A DNA stretch of 64,000 bases from JAUWOY01 sp034431315 (GTDB lineage: Bacteria > Chloroflexota > Anaerolineae > VGOG01), in contig DAOUDK010000034.1 in the NCBI GenBank assembly GCA_034431315.1, forward strand, positions 1 through 64,000. The letters are read 5' to 3'. Shown piece by piece: positions 49,465 to 58,256 of this stretch. Positions within the stretch are counted from its first letter, which is position 1. Every line of letters starts with the position of its first letter. Under the pieces are notes generated by a model that was not told where the DNA came from, ran no database searches, and was given only the letters and a program-made list of their open reading frames with translations. Both the position numbers and the translations under genes were made by a program.

Positions 49465-52400
49465 GTGCTAGAATCGGCTAGCACAACGCAAAGCCGGGAT
49501 CTGGCGATCCCTGGCGAGCAGGTCAACGAGGAAGTGAGTTTGGCTGAGAAATTGGGCAGGGCGATTGTAAGATTGGGATGGAAGCTCCTCCTGATTTGTC
49601 TACTAGGGTTGGTGGCCGTTCAACCCCTGCTTAAACCCGCTATGACCTGCAGCGACGACGGGGGGCATTACCTCGTTCGCTTTGTGGAGCTCGATCATTG
49701 CCTGCGCCAGGGCTCTCTCTGGCCTCGCTGGACCCCCGACCTGGTCTATGGCTACGGCTACCCTCTCTTCAACTTTTTCCCTCCCCTGTCCTTCTATCCC
49801 GCCGAGTTCTTTCACCTGCTGGGCCTCAGCTTCGCCCAGGCCTGGAACACTGCCCTCGCGCTCTATATCTTACTCGCCGGGATGACCATGTACCTCTTTG
49901 CCAAAGATGCCTTCGGCGAGACGGCGGCCTGGGTGGCGGCGGCGGCCTACATGTACGCGCCTTATCAACTTTACAATGCTCTCAACCGGGGCAACCTCGG
50001 TGAGTCCCTGGCCTTGCCGCTGCTGCCCCTGATACTCTGGGCCTTTCGCCGTCTCCTCATCAGGGGCAAAATCCGCTACCTGGTCTTGAGTGCCCTGTCC
50101 TACGCCGCCCTGGTTCTCACCCACAACGTCATCAGCCTGGTCTTCACCCCCTTTCTCCTCCTTTACGTTGGCGGTTTGTGGTGGTTAAAGAAAAGAGCAC
50201 CCAGGCCGCTGGTGCTCGTCGGCGCGGCGCTGTTGCTTGCCCTGGGTATCAGCGCTTTCTTCTGGCTGCCGGCTTTCTTCGAGAAGCAGTGGGTTAAGAT
50301 CCACCTGGCGTTTACACCGGCTGGCATGAACTATCGCTATAATTTCCTCTCCCTGGGCGAGCTCCTCTCCCCGCCAACTCCTGTCCACACCTCTCTCATG
50401 AATCCCGCTCCACCTCGCAGCCTGGGGCTGGCGCAGTTGATCCTGGCCCTGCTGGCTGTGGCTGGCTGGTGGGGCTTCAAGGACAGGGAAGAGCGTTTCA
50501 ATGTCTTGTTCTTCTCCCTGGTTCTAATAAGCCTGACTTTCATGGTCCTGCCGCAGTCAGTGGCGGTCTGGGATTACCTGCCCCTGCTCGAATACGTTCA
50601 GTTCCCTTTTCGTTTCCTGGGGATAGCCAGCCTGGCTGCCGCTGTACTGGCCGGGGCAGCTATTAGCCTGCTCTTAGACCGAGTCAGGACAGCTTTGCCC
50701 GCCTTCGTTATCGTGCTGGCAGTCGAAGCTCTGATTATCGCCTTCAGCCTGCCCTGGCTCTACCCGCGCTACTGCTATACCACCGAGGGCCTGTCCATAG
50801 CCACTCTGGCCCAGTTGGAACGCGGCCTGGGCGTTATCGGAGCCACTTCCGCCGGCGAGTACCTGCCCATCTGGGTGAAAGAAGTGCCCTCGGAATCTGG
50901 CCTGGAAGCCATGTATCGCGCCGGAGCTCCCATTGAGCGACTGGAACCGTCTTCCTTGCCCGAGGGGACAGTGGTTGAATCAGCGGAGTACGGCCTGACC
51001 TCAGCCGACATTTTAATAGAAAGCCCTCAGCCTTTCCGAGCGGTCTTCAACACCTTCTATTTCCCCGGCTGGCGGGTCTACGTGGACGGGAAGAAGGTGC
51101 CCATCGTTCCCACCGAGCCCTACGGCCTGGTCAGCTTCGAGGTTCCTGCGGGGGAGAGCAACCTTCAGGTGCGTTTTCAGGACACACCCTTGCGTCTCGC
51201 TGGCAAAGTCCTTTCGACCCTCAGCGCTCTCATCGTCCTAGCGTTGATCATTTATGGGTTGGAGATTGGGGATTGGAGATTAGAGATTGGAAGATCGTCA
51301 GGGGAGGGTGCAATCCGAAATCCATTGTGGGGCTTTCAGGCGGCTTTGGCTGTGGCTCTGCTCCTGGTCAAAGTGGGCTACGTTGATCGCCACGATAACT
51401 GGTTCAGGCGGGGGGGCTTCGATGGGGCTCGGGTGGAGGGGGTGCAGGCGCCGCTGGAGGTCAACTTCGGTGGGGAGATGGCGCTCCTGGGCTACGATCT
51501 TCGCCCCGCTACGGTTGAGGCCGGGGAGACCCTTCGCCTGGACCTCTACTGGAAAGCGCAGCGGAAGCTGGATACCGAGTACAGTGCCTATGCCCGCCTC
51601 CAAGATGCCGAGTCAAACCTCTGGAGCCCGAAGGATAGCCGGCGACCTGGGGGCTATCGGGACTATCCTGCCACGACCATCTGGCCCCTGGACGAATACG
51701 CCCAGGACTCCCACCAGATACTGGTGCTGCCGGGCACGCCCCCCGGCGAATACGACTTGGTAGTTGGAGCCTTCTCTAAAGACACCCTGGAAGAACTGGA
51801 TGTTCTGGACGAACGGGGGATCGCTGTGGGCACCTCATTGGCCGTAGGCAAGTTGACGGTGGTGCGGCCGAGGAAGCCGCCTTCCATCGAAGAACTGGAG
51901 ATACAACACCCCGTAACTATCGGGTTCAGGGCTCGGTCGGAGACCTTCGCCCAACAGTTGGAGCTACGGGGCTACGATATTGATCGCTCTGCCGTCCAGG
52001 CGGGAGAAGGTGTGCACTTGACCCTTTTGTGGCGAAGCCTGAGGAAGATGAACCAGCCCTACGCTGTCTGTCTGCAACTGGCGGACGAGGGAGGAGGGAT
52101 TGCATCAAAGAAGATTTTTCCGATTGCTACTGATTCTTACCCCACAACCCGGTGGCAGGCTGGGGAGGTAGTTCGCAGCCAGCACTACTTCCCCGTGCCG
52201 GCGGAGACTTCAGCCGGCCGCCATCGGCTCCAGTTGGCGGTTGTTGACCAAGAGGGAAAACCGCTCGCGGCGGCGATTGACCTGATCGAGCTGGAGATCG
52301 AGGTGCCAGAGCGCAGGATGGCGCTCCCCAGTGTCGAAAATCCCATGGAAATCAACCTGGGCGATGAGGTGACCTTCCTGGGCTATGACCTGGGGACCGC

Positions 52401-52752
52401 GTCCGTCAGGCCCGGCGACACCCTGCGCCTGACTTTGTACTGGCAGGCCAGAAGGGAAATAGTCGGCTGGTACAAGGTTTTCACCCATCTCTTGGACAAA
52501 GAAGGCCGCATCTGGGCGCAGAAAGACAGCGTACCAGTGGGGGGCACGCGGCCAACGACGGGGTGGGTGAGAGGCGAGGTCATCGTAGATGAGTACGAGC
52601 TGGCGGTGGACGCCGACGCTCCCGGCGGTGACTACATTTTGGAAGTCGGGATGTACGAAGAGGGCACAGGCCTGCGCTTGAGGGTGCTCAACGAGGGGGG
52701 GCAAGTCGTGGGGGATCACATTCTGCTGGGGAAGGTGAGGATCGAACTATAA
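49465..52752 (+). CDS. Giant membrane protein, 6-PTPS-related/YfhO-like glycosyltransferase
   Basis: 1095 residues. After a short soluble start come about 12 hydrophobic segments (LLLICLLGLVAVQPLLKPAM; DDGGHYLVRFVELDHCLRQG; YGYGYPLFNFFPPLSFYPAE), the pattern of membrane proteins annotated as 6-pyruvoyl-tetrahydropterin synthase related. Near residue 530 is the YfhO-like end FPGWRVYVDGKKVPI. The C-terminal 480 residues hold three beta modules with a repeated GYDL..G..L.L.LYW pattern shared with the DUF2723 proteins. It probably builds a surface glycan. The GTG at 49465 overlaps a -10-like box; in-frame GTG 49534 or TTG 49540, after ACGAGG, may be the true start. Residues about 599-609 (LEIGDWRLEIG) are repeat-derived. 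Confidence 0.78.
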   Translation: MLESASTTQSRDLAIPGEQVNEEVSLAEKLGRAIVRLGWKLLLICLLGLVAVQPLLKPAMTCSDDGGHYLVRFVELDHCLRQGSLWPRWTPDLVYGYGYPLFNFFPPLSFYPAEFFHLLGLSFAQAWNTALALYILLAGMTMYLFAKDAFGETAAWVAAAAYMYAPYQLYNALNRGNLGESLALPLLPLILWAFRRLLIRGKIRYLVLSALSYAALVLTHNVISLVFTPFLLLYVGGLWWLKKRAPRPLVLVGAALLLALGISAFFWLPAFFEKQWVKIHLAFTPAGMNYRYNFLSLGELLSPPTPVHTSLMNPAPPRSLGLAQLILALLAVAGWWGFKDREERFNVLFFSLVLISLTFMVLPQSVAVWDYLPLLEYVQFPFRFLGIASLAAAVLAGAAISLLLDRVRTALPAFVIVLAVEALIIAFSLPWLYPRYCYTTEGLSIATLAQLERGLGVIGATSAGEYLPIWVKEVPSESGLEAMYRAGAPIERLEPSSLPEGTVVESAEYGLTSADILIESPQPFRAVFNTFYFPGWRVYVDGKKVPIVPTEPYGLVSFEVPAGESNLQVRFQDTPLRLAGKVLSTLSALIVLALIIYGLEIGDWRLEIGRSSGEGAIRNPLWGFQAALAVALLLVKVGYVDRHDNWFRRGGFDGARVEGVQAPLEVNFGGEMALLGYDLRPATVEAGETLRLDLYWKAQRKLDTEYSAYARLQDAESNLWSPKDSRRPGGYRDYPATTIWPLDEYAQDSHQILVLPGTPPGEYDLVVGAFSKDTLEELDVLDERGIAVGTSLAVGKLTVVRPRKPPSIEELEIQHPVTIGFRARSETFAQQLELRGYDIDRSAVQAGEGVHLTLLWRSLRKMNQPYAVCLQLADEGGGIASKKIFPIATDSYPTTRWQAGEVVRSQHYFPVPAETSAGRHRLQLAVVDQEGKPLAAAIDLIELEIEVPERRMALPSVENPMEINLGDEVTFLGYDLGTASVRPGDTLRLTLYWQARREIVGWYKVFTHLLDKEGRIWAQKDSVPVGGTRPTTGWVRGEVIVDEYELAVDADAPGGDYILEVGMYEEGTGLRLRVLNEGGQVVGDHILLGKVRIEL
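51257..51293. repeat. GGAGATTGGGGATTGGAG repeat inside membrane protein
   Basis: Tandem GATTGG/GATTAG words, in frame as LEIGDWRLEIG, between the last membrane segments. Confidence 0.75.
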
Positions 52753-52783
52753 GACCTGACAGGTTTCGGAAACCTGTCAGGTC
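52753..52783. repeat. 31-bp near-perfect palindrome after stop codon
   Basis: GACCTGACAGGTTTC, one base, then its exact reverse complement, directly at the end of the coding sequence. A half copy lies at 15376. Confidence 0.8.
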
Positions 52784-52800
52784 TGGCCGGGGCGCGACTT

Positions 52801-52854
52801 TTTACAAACTCTTTACATTAGCCTCAACAATTCCTAACATCCCTGTGCTATAAT
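52801..52854 (+). promoter_or_regulatory. 11-bp-periodic hexamer array and -10 box, site A
   Basis: TTTACA 52801, TTTACA 52812, CTCAAC 52823 and CTAACA 52834 stand exactly 11 bp apart. TATAAT follows at 52849 and there is no -35 box. The layout resembles binding sites of PhoB/PhoP-type response regulators. Sites B (58033) and C (59025) have the same geometry. Confidence 0.6.
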
Positions 52855-52882
52855 AAAGGCAAAAGTGAAAGGAGAAAGTCCT

Positions 52883-55762
52883 ATGTTCACCCCGAAGAAA
52901 TTCGCCTTACTGACCATCGTAGCCCTCTGCTTACTGGCCTGGACATTGCCCGCGTCGTGCCAAGCCGGGGCCGACGTCCCGCCCTCTCCCCTGCATCTCC
53001 CCCACGACGTGGACCGCCTGCCGGACGGCCACACCCTGATCACCGACGGCGGCCAACACGGCAGTGGTAGCAAGATCATTGAAGTAGACGCCGACGGCAA
53101 CGTCGTCTGGGTATTCAACCAGGGCCTCGACTGGGCCCACAACGCCGACCGGCTTCCCAGTGGGAATACCCTCATCTCCGACACCGGCCACGACCGCGTC
53201 ATTGAGATTGACGCTGCGGGGAGCATCGTCTGGAACAGCGACGACGTCACCTTCAGCGATGGCTCAGCGTTGGACTATCCCAACGATGCCAACTGGCTGC
53301 CCGGCGATCATTTGCTGATCACCGACCGCGACAACCACCGCGTCATCGAGATCGCCCGAGACGGCGCCATCGTCTGGCAGTTCGGCGAGACCGGCGTGCC
53401 AGGCAACGACGACAGTCACCTCGGCGGCCCCCACAACGCCGACCGACTCTCCAGCGGCAACACCATCATCGCCGACTCCATCAACAACCGCATCCTGGAA
53501 ATAGCACCCGACGGCAGCATCGTCTGGCAGTACCCTTCGCTTCCCCCTGCTCGCTCGCGCCTGCGCACCGGAGCTTCGTCACTTCTTGACTGGCCCCGCG
53601 ACGCTGATAGGCTGTCCAACGGCAACACCCTGATCACCGACTCCCGCCACAACCGGATCATTGAGGTGATGCCGACCGGCCAGGTGGTCTGGGAATACGA
53701 TGGCCTCGAGCACCCCTACGACGCCGACCGCCTAGACAGCGGCCATACCCTTATTGCCAGCGGCCGCGTCATCGAGGTTGATTTTGCCGGCGCCATCGTC
53801 TGGCAGTATCCGCCGGCCCCCACATCCATCCTCGCCAGCATCGTCATGCACAACGAAGAGCCGCTTAGTGGACGGTACGCCGACTTTGTTAACGACGAGC
53901 CGGCCTTCTGGCAGCACCGGTTCGCTCTCGTCCAGTTCGTGAATATGCTCCACGACAGCGGCGTGATGTTCAACTACCAATCGGACTGGAACTTCCTGAT
54001 GGCGGCAGGGCTGTACGACACCGGCACGCCCGAGACTAACGGCAAGAACGTCGTCCGCTACATCAAAGACCTGGGCTTCGAGGTGGACCCCCACGCTCAC
54101 GAGACCCAGTACAACTACGCCGACGTCGCCTACTTGATCGATGCGCTGGGTGTGACCCCGTCCCACACAGCGGGCGGCTTTCTGGCTGGCCCACCTGAGG
54201 ACTCCAAGCTGGAATACCTATGGCAGCCCCTCACGGCCACCTTGTCCCCCACCTACACCTGGCAGGCCGAGATCCTGTGGGGAGGCGCTACCTCTTTGCA
54301 TCAGAATGAGGAAGCCCTCTGGGCATCCGGTGTCTGGAAGCCGAAGGACAACGAGCACTTTATGGAGCACGACGCCGGCGCACCGCTGCCGCACGTGGGT
54401 GGCTATGGCCGCGATTGCGAGCGGCTCGTCCAGAAGCAGCAAAACGGCGAACTGGAAGAGGACAAGATTCACACCTGCACCATTTTCGTAGGCCAAAACA
54501 AACTGCTGCAACCGGGCTTCATCCCAGGTTTTGCGCAACGAATCCAGGCCCTCGACGCCGCCGGTGATGTCCGTTGGGTGGGGCTGGCAGAGGTGATCGA
54601 GATCTGGCAGACAGAGTATGACTCAGAGCCCAACATCCTGCGCTATCTCACGCCGCCCCCGACGCCCCCGACGCCGCAGCCGCGCGTTTACCTGCCCCTG
54701 ATCCTCAAATCCTTCGTCACCCCCACGCCGACGCCCACCCCGACACCAGAGCCAGGCACTTGCGATGCCATCACTCCGGTGGATAACGGCCTGTACTACC
54801 AAGGCAGCGACGATGAGTGCTGGCACAAGGAAGACCTGCCGTCCCCTCAACCCTGGTTCGAGGAGGCGATCCCGCCCGATGTGGGCTCCACGACCACGCC
54901 CCTCTACTTCGGGATAGGCGTGCACATTGAGCCGCAGGCCCAGTACATGGACGATGTCGTGTACCAGCGGGACCGCGAGCGGCTGCGCCGCCTGGCGGAG
55001 ACCGTGGCCGAGCACGGCGGGGTGCTCACCATCCAGACCCAGACTCCCTTCGACACCAAGGCCCAGCAGTTGGGCGACGCCATCTTCGCCGACCTGGCCG
55101 CCCAGGGGCACGAGATCGCCCTGCACTTCCACGAGGACGCCCACATCCCCAACGCCGACGACCAGCCGGTCGAGGAGTGGGTGACGACTCTGGAAGAGGA
55201 GATTGACCTCATTGAGGAGCTGAGCGGCACGGAGGTGCGCACCTGGAGCGGGGGCAACGTCTACGACCATCTGTACGAGGCAGCCGAGGCGGTGGGGCTG
55301 GAGGTCAACATGAACTACAAGAACCCCCAGACCCAGCAGTCGGACGAGCGCTACACCATCCTCACTCCCTGGCGGCCGGCCGGCGCGTCTAGCATGGAGG
55401 AGCGCACTACCCACGACCCGGGTGGGGCGGTCATCTACATCCCGTCGGGCGTGTTCCCCGCCCATTGCGACAAACTGGAGGCCTTCCCCCGCCCCTACTG
55501 CCACGAAGCCTTCGATTACGTGACCGTGGCGCTGCGCAACTCGTTGGACGCCGTGACCGAGGGCAAGGTCAACGCTTTCTACGGCACGTTGCACCCCAGC
55601 GACTTCTTCGGGCCGGGCACTGACGAGGAGAAGCTGCAAGTCTGGGACCAGTGGCTGACGACGGTGGTGGACCCGCTGGTGGCCGATGGGCGCATCCAGT
55701 GGGCCACCATGTCCGACATCGCGGACGCGTTTGTGGCCTGGGAGGAGTCGTGTGGTGGATAA
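52883..55762 (+). CDS. Secreted beta-propeller plus two deacetylase-like domains
   Basis: 959 residues from the ATG at 52883 (GGAGAAAG before it). A signal peptide (FALLTIVALCLLAWTLPASC) precedes NHL/arylsulfotransferase-type repeats to about residue 310, each like NADRLPSGNTLISDTGHDRV. Two polysaccharide-deacetylase-like barrels follow, the first with DPHAHETQYNYADVAYL near residue 400, the second after a PTPTPTP linker with EIALHFHEDAHIPNADDQPV near 755. The last 300 residues repeat the fold of the middle part, so the protein probably arose by duplication. It may modify or sense exopolysaccharide; the metal-binding histidines look plausible but are unproven. Confidence 0.7.
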   Translation: MFTPKKFALLTIVALCLLAWTLPASCQAGADVPPSPLHLPHDVDRLPDGHTLITDGGQHGSGSKIIEVDADGNVVWVFNQGLDWAHNADRLPSGNTLISDTGHDRVIEIDAAGSIVWNSDDVTFSDGSALDYPNDANWLPGDHLLITDRDNHRVIEIARDGAIVWQFGETGVPGNDDSHLGGPHNADRLSSGNTIIADSINNRILEIAPDGSIVWQYPSLPPARSRLRTGASSLLDWPRDADRLSNGNTLITDSRHNRIIEVMPTGQVVWEYDGLEHPYDADRLDSGHTLIASGRVIEVDFAGAIVWQYPPAPTSILASIVMHNEEPLSGRYADFVNDEPAFWQHRFALVQFVNMLHDSGVMFNYQSDWNFLMAAGLYDTGTPETNGKNVVRYIKDLGFEVDPHAHETQYNYADVAYLIDALGVTPSHTAGGFLAGPPEDSKLEYLWQPLTATLSPTYTWQAEILWGGATSLHQNEEALWASGVWKPKDNEHFMEHDAGAPLPHVGGYGRDCERLVQKQQNGELEEDKIHTCTIFVGQNKLLQPGFIPGFAQRIQALDAAGDVRWVGLAEVIEIWQTEYDSEPNILRYLTPPPTPPTPQPRVYLPLILKSFVTPTPTPTPTPEPGTCDAITPVDNGLYYQGSDDECWHKEDLPSPQPWFEEAIPPDVGSTTTPLYFGIGVHIEPQAQYMDDVVYQRDRERLRRLAETVAEHGGVLTIQTQTPFDTKAQQLGDAIFADLAAQGHEIALHFHEDAHIPNADDQPVEEWVTTLEEEIDLIEELSGTEVRTWSGGNVYDHLYEAAEAVGLEVNMNYKNPQTQQSDERYTILTPWRPAGASSMEERTTHDPGGAVIYIPSGVFPAHCDKLEAFPRPYCHEAFDYVTVALRNSLDAVTEGKVNAFYGTLHPSDFFGPGTDEEKLQVWDQWLTTVVDPLVADGRIQWATMSDIADAFVAWEESCGG

Positions 55763-55821
55763 GCGGGAAGTTATATTTAATGAACCCTTAGGGTCTCCCC
55801 AGCCACTAGCCAGAACCTGAG

Positions 55822-55870
55822 ATTACCGCTGCTGACTGCAATATTTGTGATTGCAGTCAGCAGCGGTAAT
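55822..55870. repeat. 21-bp perfect inverted repeat
   Basis: ATTACCGCTGCTGACTGCAAT and its exact reverse complement surround a 7-nt loop. It lies between a stop codon and the next promoter, so it could be a terminator (TTTGCGCTTTT follows) or a mobile palindrome. Confidence 0.8.
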
Positions 55871-55872
55871 AT

Positions 55873-55901
55873 TTGCGCTTTTCTCCTGGCCGTGCTATAA
55901 T
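55873..55901 (+). promoter_or_regulatory. Promoter of the AAA ATPase gene
   Basis: TTGCGC-17 bp-TATAAT, 21 bp upstream of the original ATG at 55922. Confidence 0.6.
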
Positions 55902-55945
55902 ATCCACCAGGAGGTGCGATCATGTTCTTGAACTGAACCCGCGAA

Positions 55946-57346
55946 TTGGGCTATCTGGACGACCGCTACCAGCTCCGCCGGGCTGAGATCGTGGTGCTCT
56001 ACGGACGACGACGGGTGGGCAAGACCGCACTCCTCTTTGAGTGGTCCGAAGACAAGCCACGCATTTTCTTCTTCGCCCGCCGGGCCGATAAGTCCATCCT
56101 CTTGGCCGAGTTCTCCCAGGAGATACAGGCCTTTGCCACCGGTGGGGGGTACGGTCGGGAGACCGGCCCCAGCAGTGGAGCTACGTTCACCTATCCCTCA
56201 TGGGCCGCGGCCTTTCAGTCCATTGCCGAACTGGCGGCCCGGCAACGAGTGGTGGTGGTGCTGGACGAGTTCCCCTACCTGATGGAGGCCGACCCCGAAC
56301 TGCCTACGCTGATTCAGCGTGAATGGGATATGCGCCTCCAGCATACCCAGGTCTTCCTGGTGCTCACCGGGTCTCTGCAAAGTGTGATTCGCCAGCAGGT
56401 GCTGGACCCGGCTGCCCCCCTCTATCGGCGGCACACCTGGCCCTTCGAGCTCAAGCCGCTTACCCTGGCCGACCTGCCGGCCTTCTTCCCTCACTACACG
56501 CCAGAGCAATTGGTAGAGACCTACGCCGTGCTGGGCGGGATGCCCTACTATCTGATCTCAGTAGACCCGGCGGCCAGTCTGATGACGAACATCAGACGGC
56601 ACATCCTGGCTCCCCAGGGCAGTCTCTTTGCTGAGATCCGCCTGCAACTGCACGAGGAACTGCGCGGCAACATCGAGAATAGCCTGGTCATCCTGCGAGC
56701 CATTGCCAGCGGCGCCCATCGCCGGGCCGAGATCGCCCGGCTGTCCGGCCTTCCCACCCGGTCCACCGATCATCACCTGACAACGCTGGTGGATCTAGGC
56801 ATCCTGGAATATCGCCAGGCGGTGGGGCGCATCCGCAATCCCAGGCGATGGGGCACCTACCACCTGCGCGATCCCTTCTTCCGCTTCTGGCACCGATGGG
56901 TCTTACCTCACGAGGACTACCTGACCATCGGCCGCCGCCAGGATGAGGTGGCCGACCAGATCCGACGGGCCATGCCCCATATTGTAGCCCCGGTGTGGGA
57001 AGAAGTTGCACGCCGACACCTGCTGGTGGCATCGGCTGAAGGCGCCATCCCCATCCACTTCGAGGAGATCGGGTCGTGGTGGAGTGGCCAAGCTCAAATT
57101 GACGTGGTGGGCGTCAATAGGGCCGAGCGCAGGGTGCTTTTTGGCGAGGCCAAATGGACACGTGAGCCCCTGACCGAGGGCGTGCTGGATACGCTGATTG
57201 ACCGGAGCAACCGCTGGCTGGGTGGTGACACCGGATGGGACGTACACTACGCCCTCTTTGGCCGGGAGTTCGGCCAGGTGCGGGAGCGAGCGGGCCAGGA
57301 GCCAGGCATCTACTTCTTCACGCCGGCCGACATCGTGAAGGCGTGA
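55946..57346 (+). CDS. AAA ATPase with DUF234 C-terminus; nonsense codon at native position 5
   Basis: 466 residues from a TTG. YGRRRVGKTALLFEWSEDKP is the Walker A region, RVVVVLDEFPYLMEADPELP the Walker B, and the C-terminal part (EIARLSGLPTRSTDHHLTTL winged helix; then a DUF234 nuclease-like FGEAKW) matches the archaeal-type ATPase family. The well-placed ribosome site (CAGGAGGTGC) points to ATG 55922, which reads M-F-L-N-TGA-T-R-E-L-G-Y; relatives start MFxNRxxEL, so a CGA-to-TGA change is likely. Translation might restart at the TTG 24 nt on. Otherwise the gene is dead but very recent, as the rest is intact. Confidence 0.72.
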   Translation: MGYLDDRYQLRRAEIVVLYGRRRVGKTALLFEWSEDKPRIFFFARRADKSILLAEFSQEIQAFATGGGYGRETGPSSGATFTYPSWAAAFQSIAELAARQRVVVVLDEFPYLMEADPELPTLIQREWDMRLQHTQVFLVLTGSLQSVIRQQVLDPAAPLYRRHTWPFELKPLTLADLPAFFPHYTPEQLVETYAVLGGMPYYLISVDPAASLMTNIRRHILAPQGSLFAEIRLQLHEELRGNIENSLVILRAIASGAHRRAEIARLSGLPTRSTDHHLTTLVDLGILEYRQAVGRIRNPRRWGTYHLRDPFFRFWHRWVLPHEDYLTIGRRQDEVADQIRRAMPHIVAPVWEEVARRHLLVASAEGAIPIHFEEIGSWWSGQAQIDVVGVNRAERRVLFGEAKWTREPLTEGVLDTLIDRSNRWLGGDTGWDVHYALFGREFGQVRERAGQEPGIYFFTPADIVKA

Positions 57347-57463
57347 TGCGTGAGCGGTGGAGGCCATCCCCATCACTTCTGTCGAAAGACCCTCTATTCC
57401 AGTCAGTGCAGCGGCATGATCAACTTCTTGCTTTGCGTTTGAGAATCAAGGGCCGGCGCCAAC

Positions 57464-57492
57464 TTGTCTCTACAGACAAAGTGTGCTATACT
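57464..57492 (+). promoter_or_regulatory. Promoter before small-gene pair
   Basis: TTGTCT-17 bp-TATACT, 50 bp upstream of the GTG at 57543. Confidence 0.5.
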
Positions 57493-57542
57493 TGGTTTGT
57501 CGGTCACTATCTCCCAGCAGGTAAACCATAGGAGCCGCACTG

Positions 57543-57733
57543 TGTCCAGGTGGACAGCCCATGACCGCTACGGCAACGAAATCTACATGACGCAGGAACG
57601 ATGGGACTACATTCTTCGCTATCACGATGAACTCGATGGTCTCTTGAAAGAATACACCTGGCCTACGAAGAGGTGGGCGATATCCTTGAGATCGTGTTCG
57701 GCGACGTCAAGGCCACATGTGCCGTCGAACTGA
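57543..57733 (+). pseudogene. Small toxin-like protein, truncated (PBECR-like)
   Basis: VSRWTAHDRYGNEIYMTQER, followed by a WDYIL...HDELDGL segment, is the start of a family of about 100-residue proteins (DRYGxxIxLTxERWxHIxxxHPEL) found next to DUF2283-type partners, which I believe relate to toxins. The frame breaks after about 40 residues, where the next gene's sense begins in another frame. A deletion has probably fused the two, leaving this one inactive. Confidence 0.5.
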
Positions 57734-58017
57734 CGGACAACATCGCACTGCGTTTTCACCGTGAACAAGCCCGCGCCGCTGGCCTCACCATCCTTGACTT
57801 CTCCATTCTCGCCTCGCCGACGGAATTCGGAGTTCGCAGCTTCGCCCTCACCGGCCTGGACGACCTGCCAGAAGAGCTACGGGAGACGGTCGCGCGTATC
57901 ATCACCACGCCGCCCGTCAACCTGTTCCTCAAGGTCACGACCTTCTACGCCTCCCCTGCCAACCAAATCCCCCTGACCTATGTCGAAGGCCCCAGCGAGC
58001 TGGTCCAGGTGGCATAG
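57673..58017 (+). CDS. DUF2283-like partner protein
   Basis: 114 residues from a GTG; the frame is open upstream (LAYEEVGDILEIVFG), so the real N-terminus may have been lost. The first 45 residues fit the DUF2283 strand pattern (EEVGDILEIVFGD...IALRFHREQARAAGLTILDF). The rest (LPEELRETVARIITTPPVNLF) is a helical extension. Its partner upstream is truncated, so this is probably an orphan antitoxin-like protein. Confidence 0.55.
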   Translation: MGDILEIVFGDVKATCAVELTDNIALRFHREQARAAGLTILDFSILASPTEFGVRSFALTGLDDLPEELRETVARIITTPPVNLFLKVTTFYASPANQIPLTYVEGPSELVQVA

Positions 58018-58032
58018 GCAGCATCTCCAGAT

Positions 58033-58086
58033 ATTACACTTTCTTTACAATTCCTTTACCCCTCTCTAACAACTCTGTGCTATACT
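58033..58086 (+). promoter_or_regulatory. 11-bp-periodic hexamer array and -10 box, site B
   Basis: ATTACA 58033, TTTACA 58044, TTTACC 58055, CTAACA 58066, then TATACT at 58081. The last hexamer is 15 bp before the -10 box, as in sites A and C. The 170-bp leader that follows shows no recognised riboswitch. Confidence 0.6.
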
Positions 58087-58256
58087 GTTTGGTGAAGGTT
58101 TGGCACAAGAAACACAACACCTGGCAGTCGGCCACACCCATGCCGATCCCGACAACAACTCCACAAGCCGGGCTGGGGGTTATCTACCTTCTATCATCCT
58201 GAAGGACGCTCACTCCGCCCCAAGGGGGCGCCAAATATAAAACTGGAGGTTAAACA

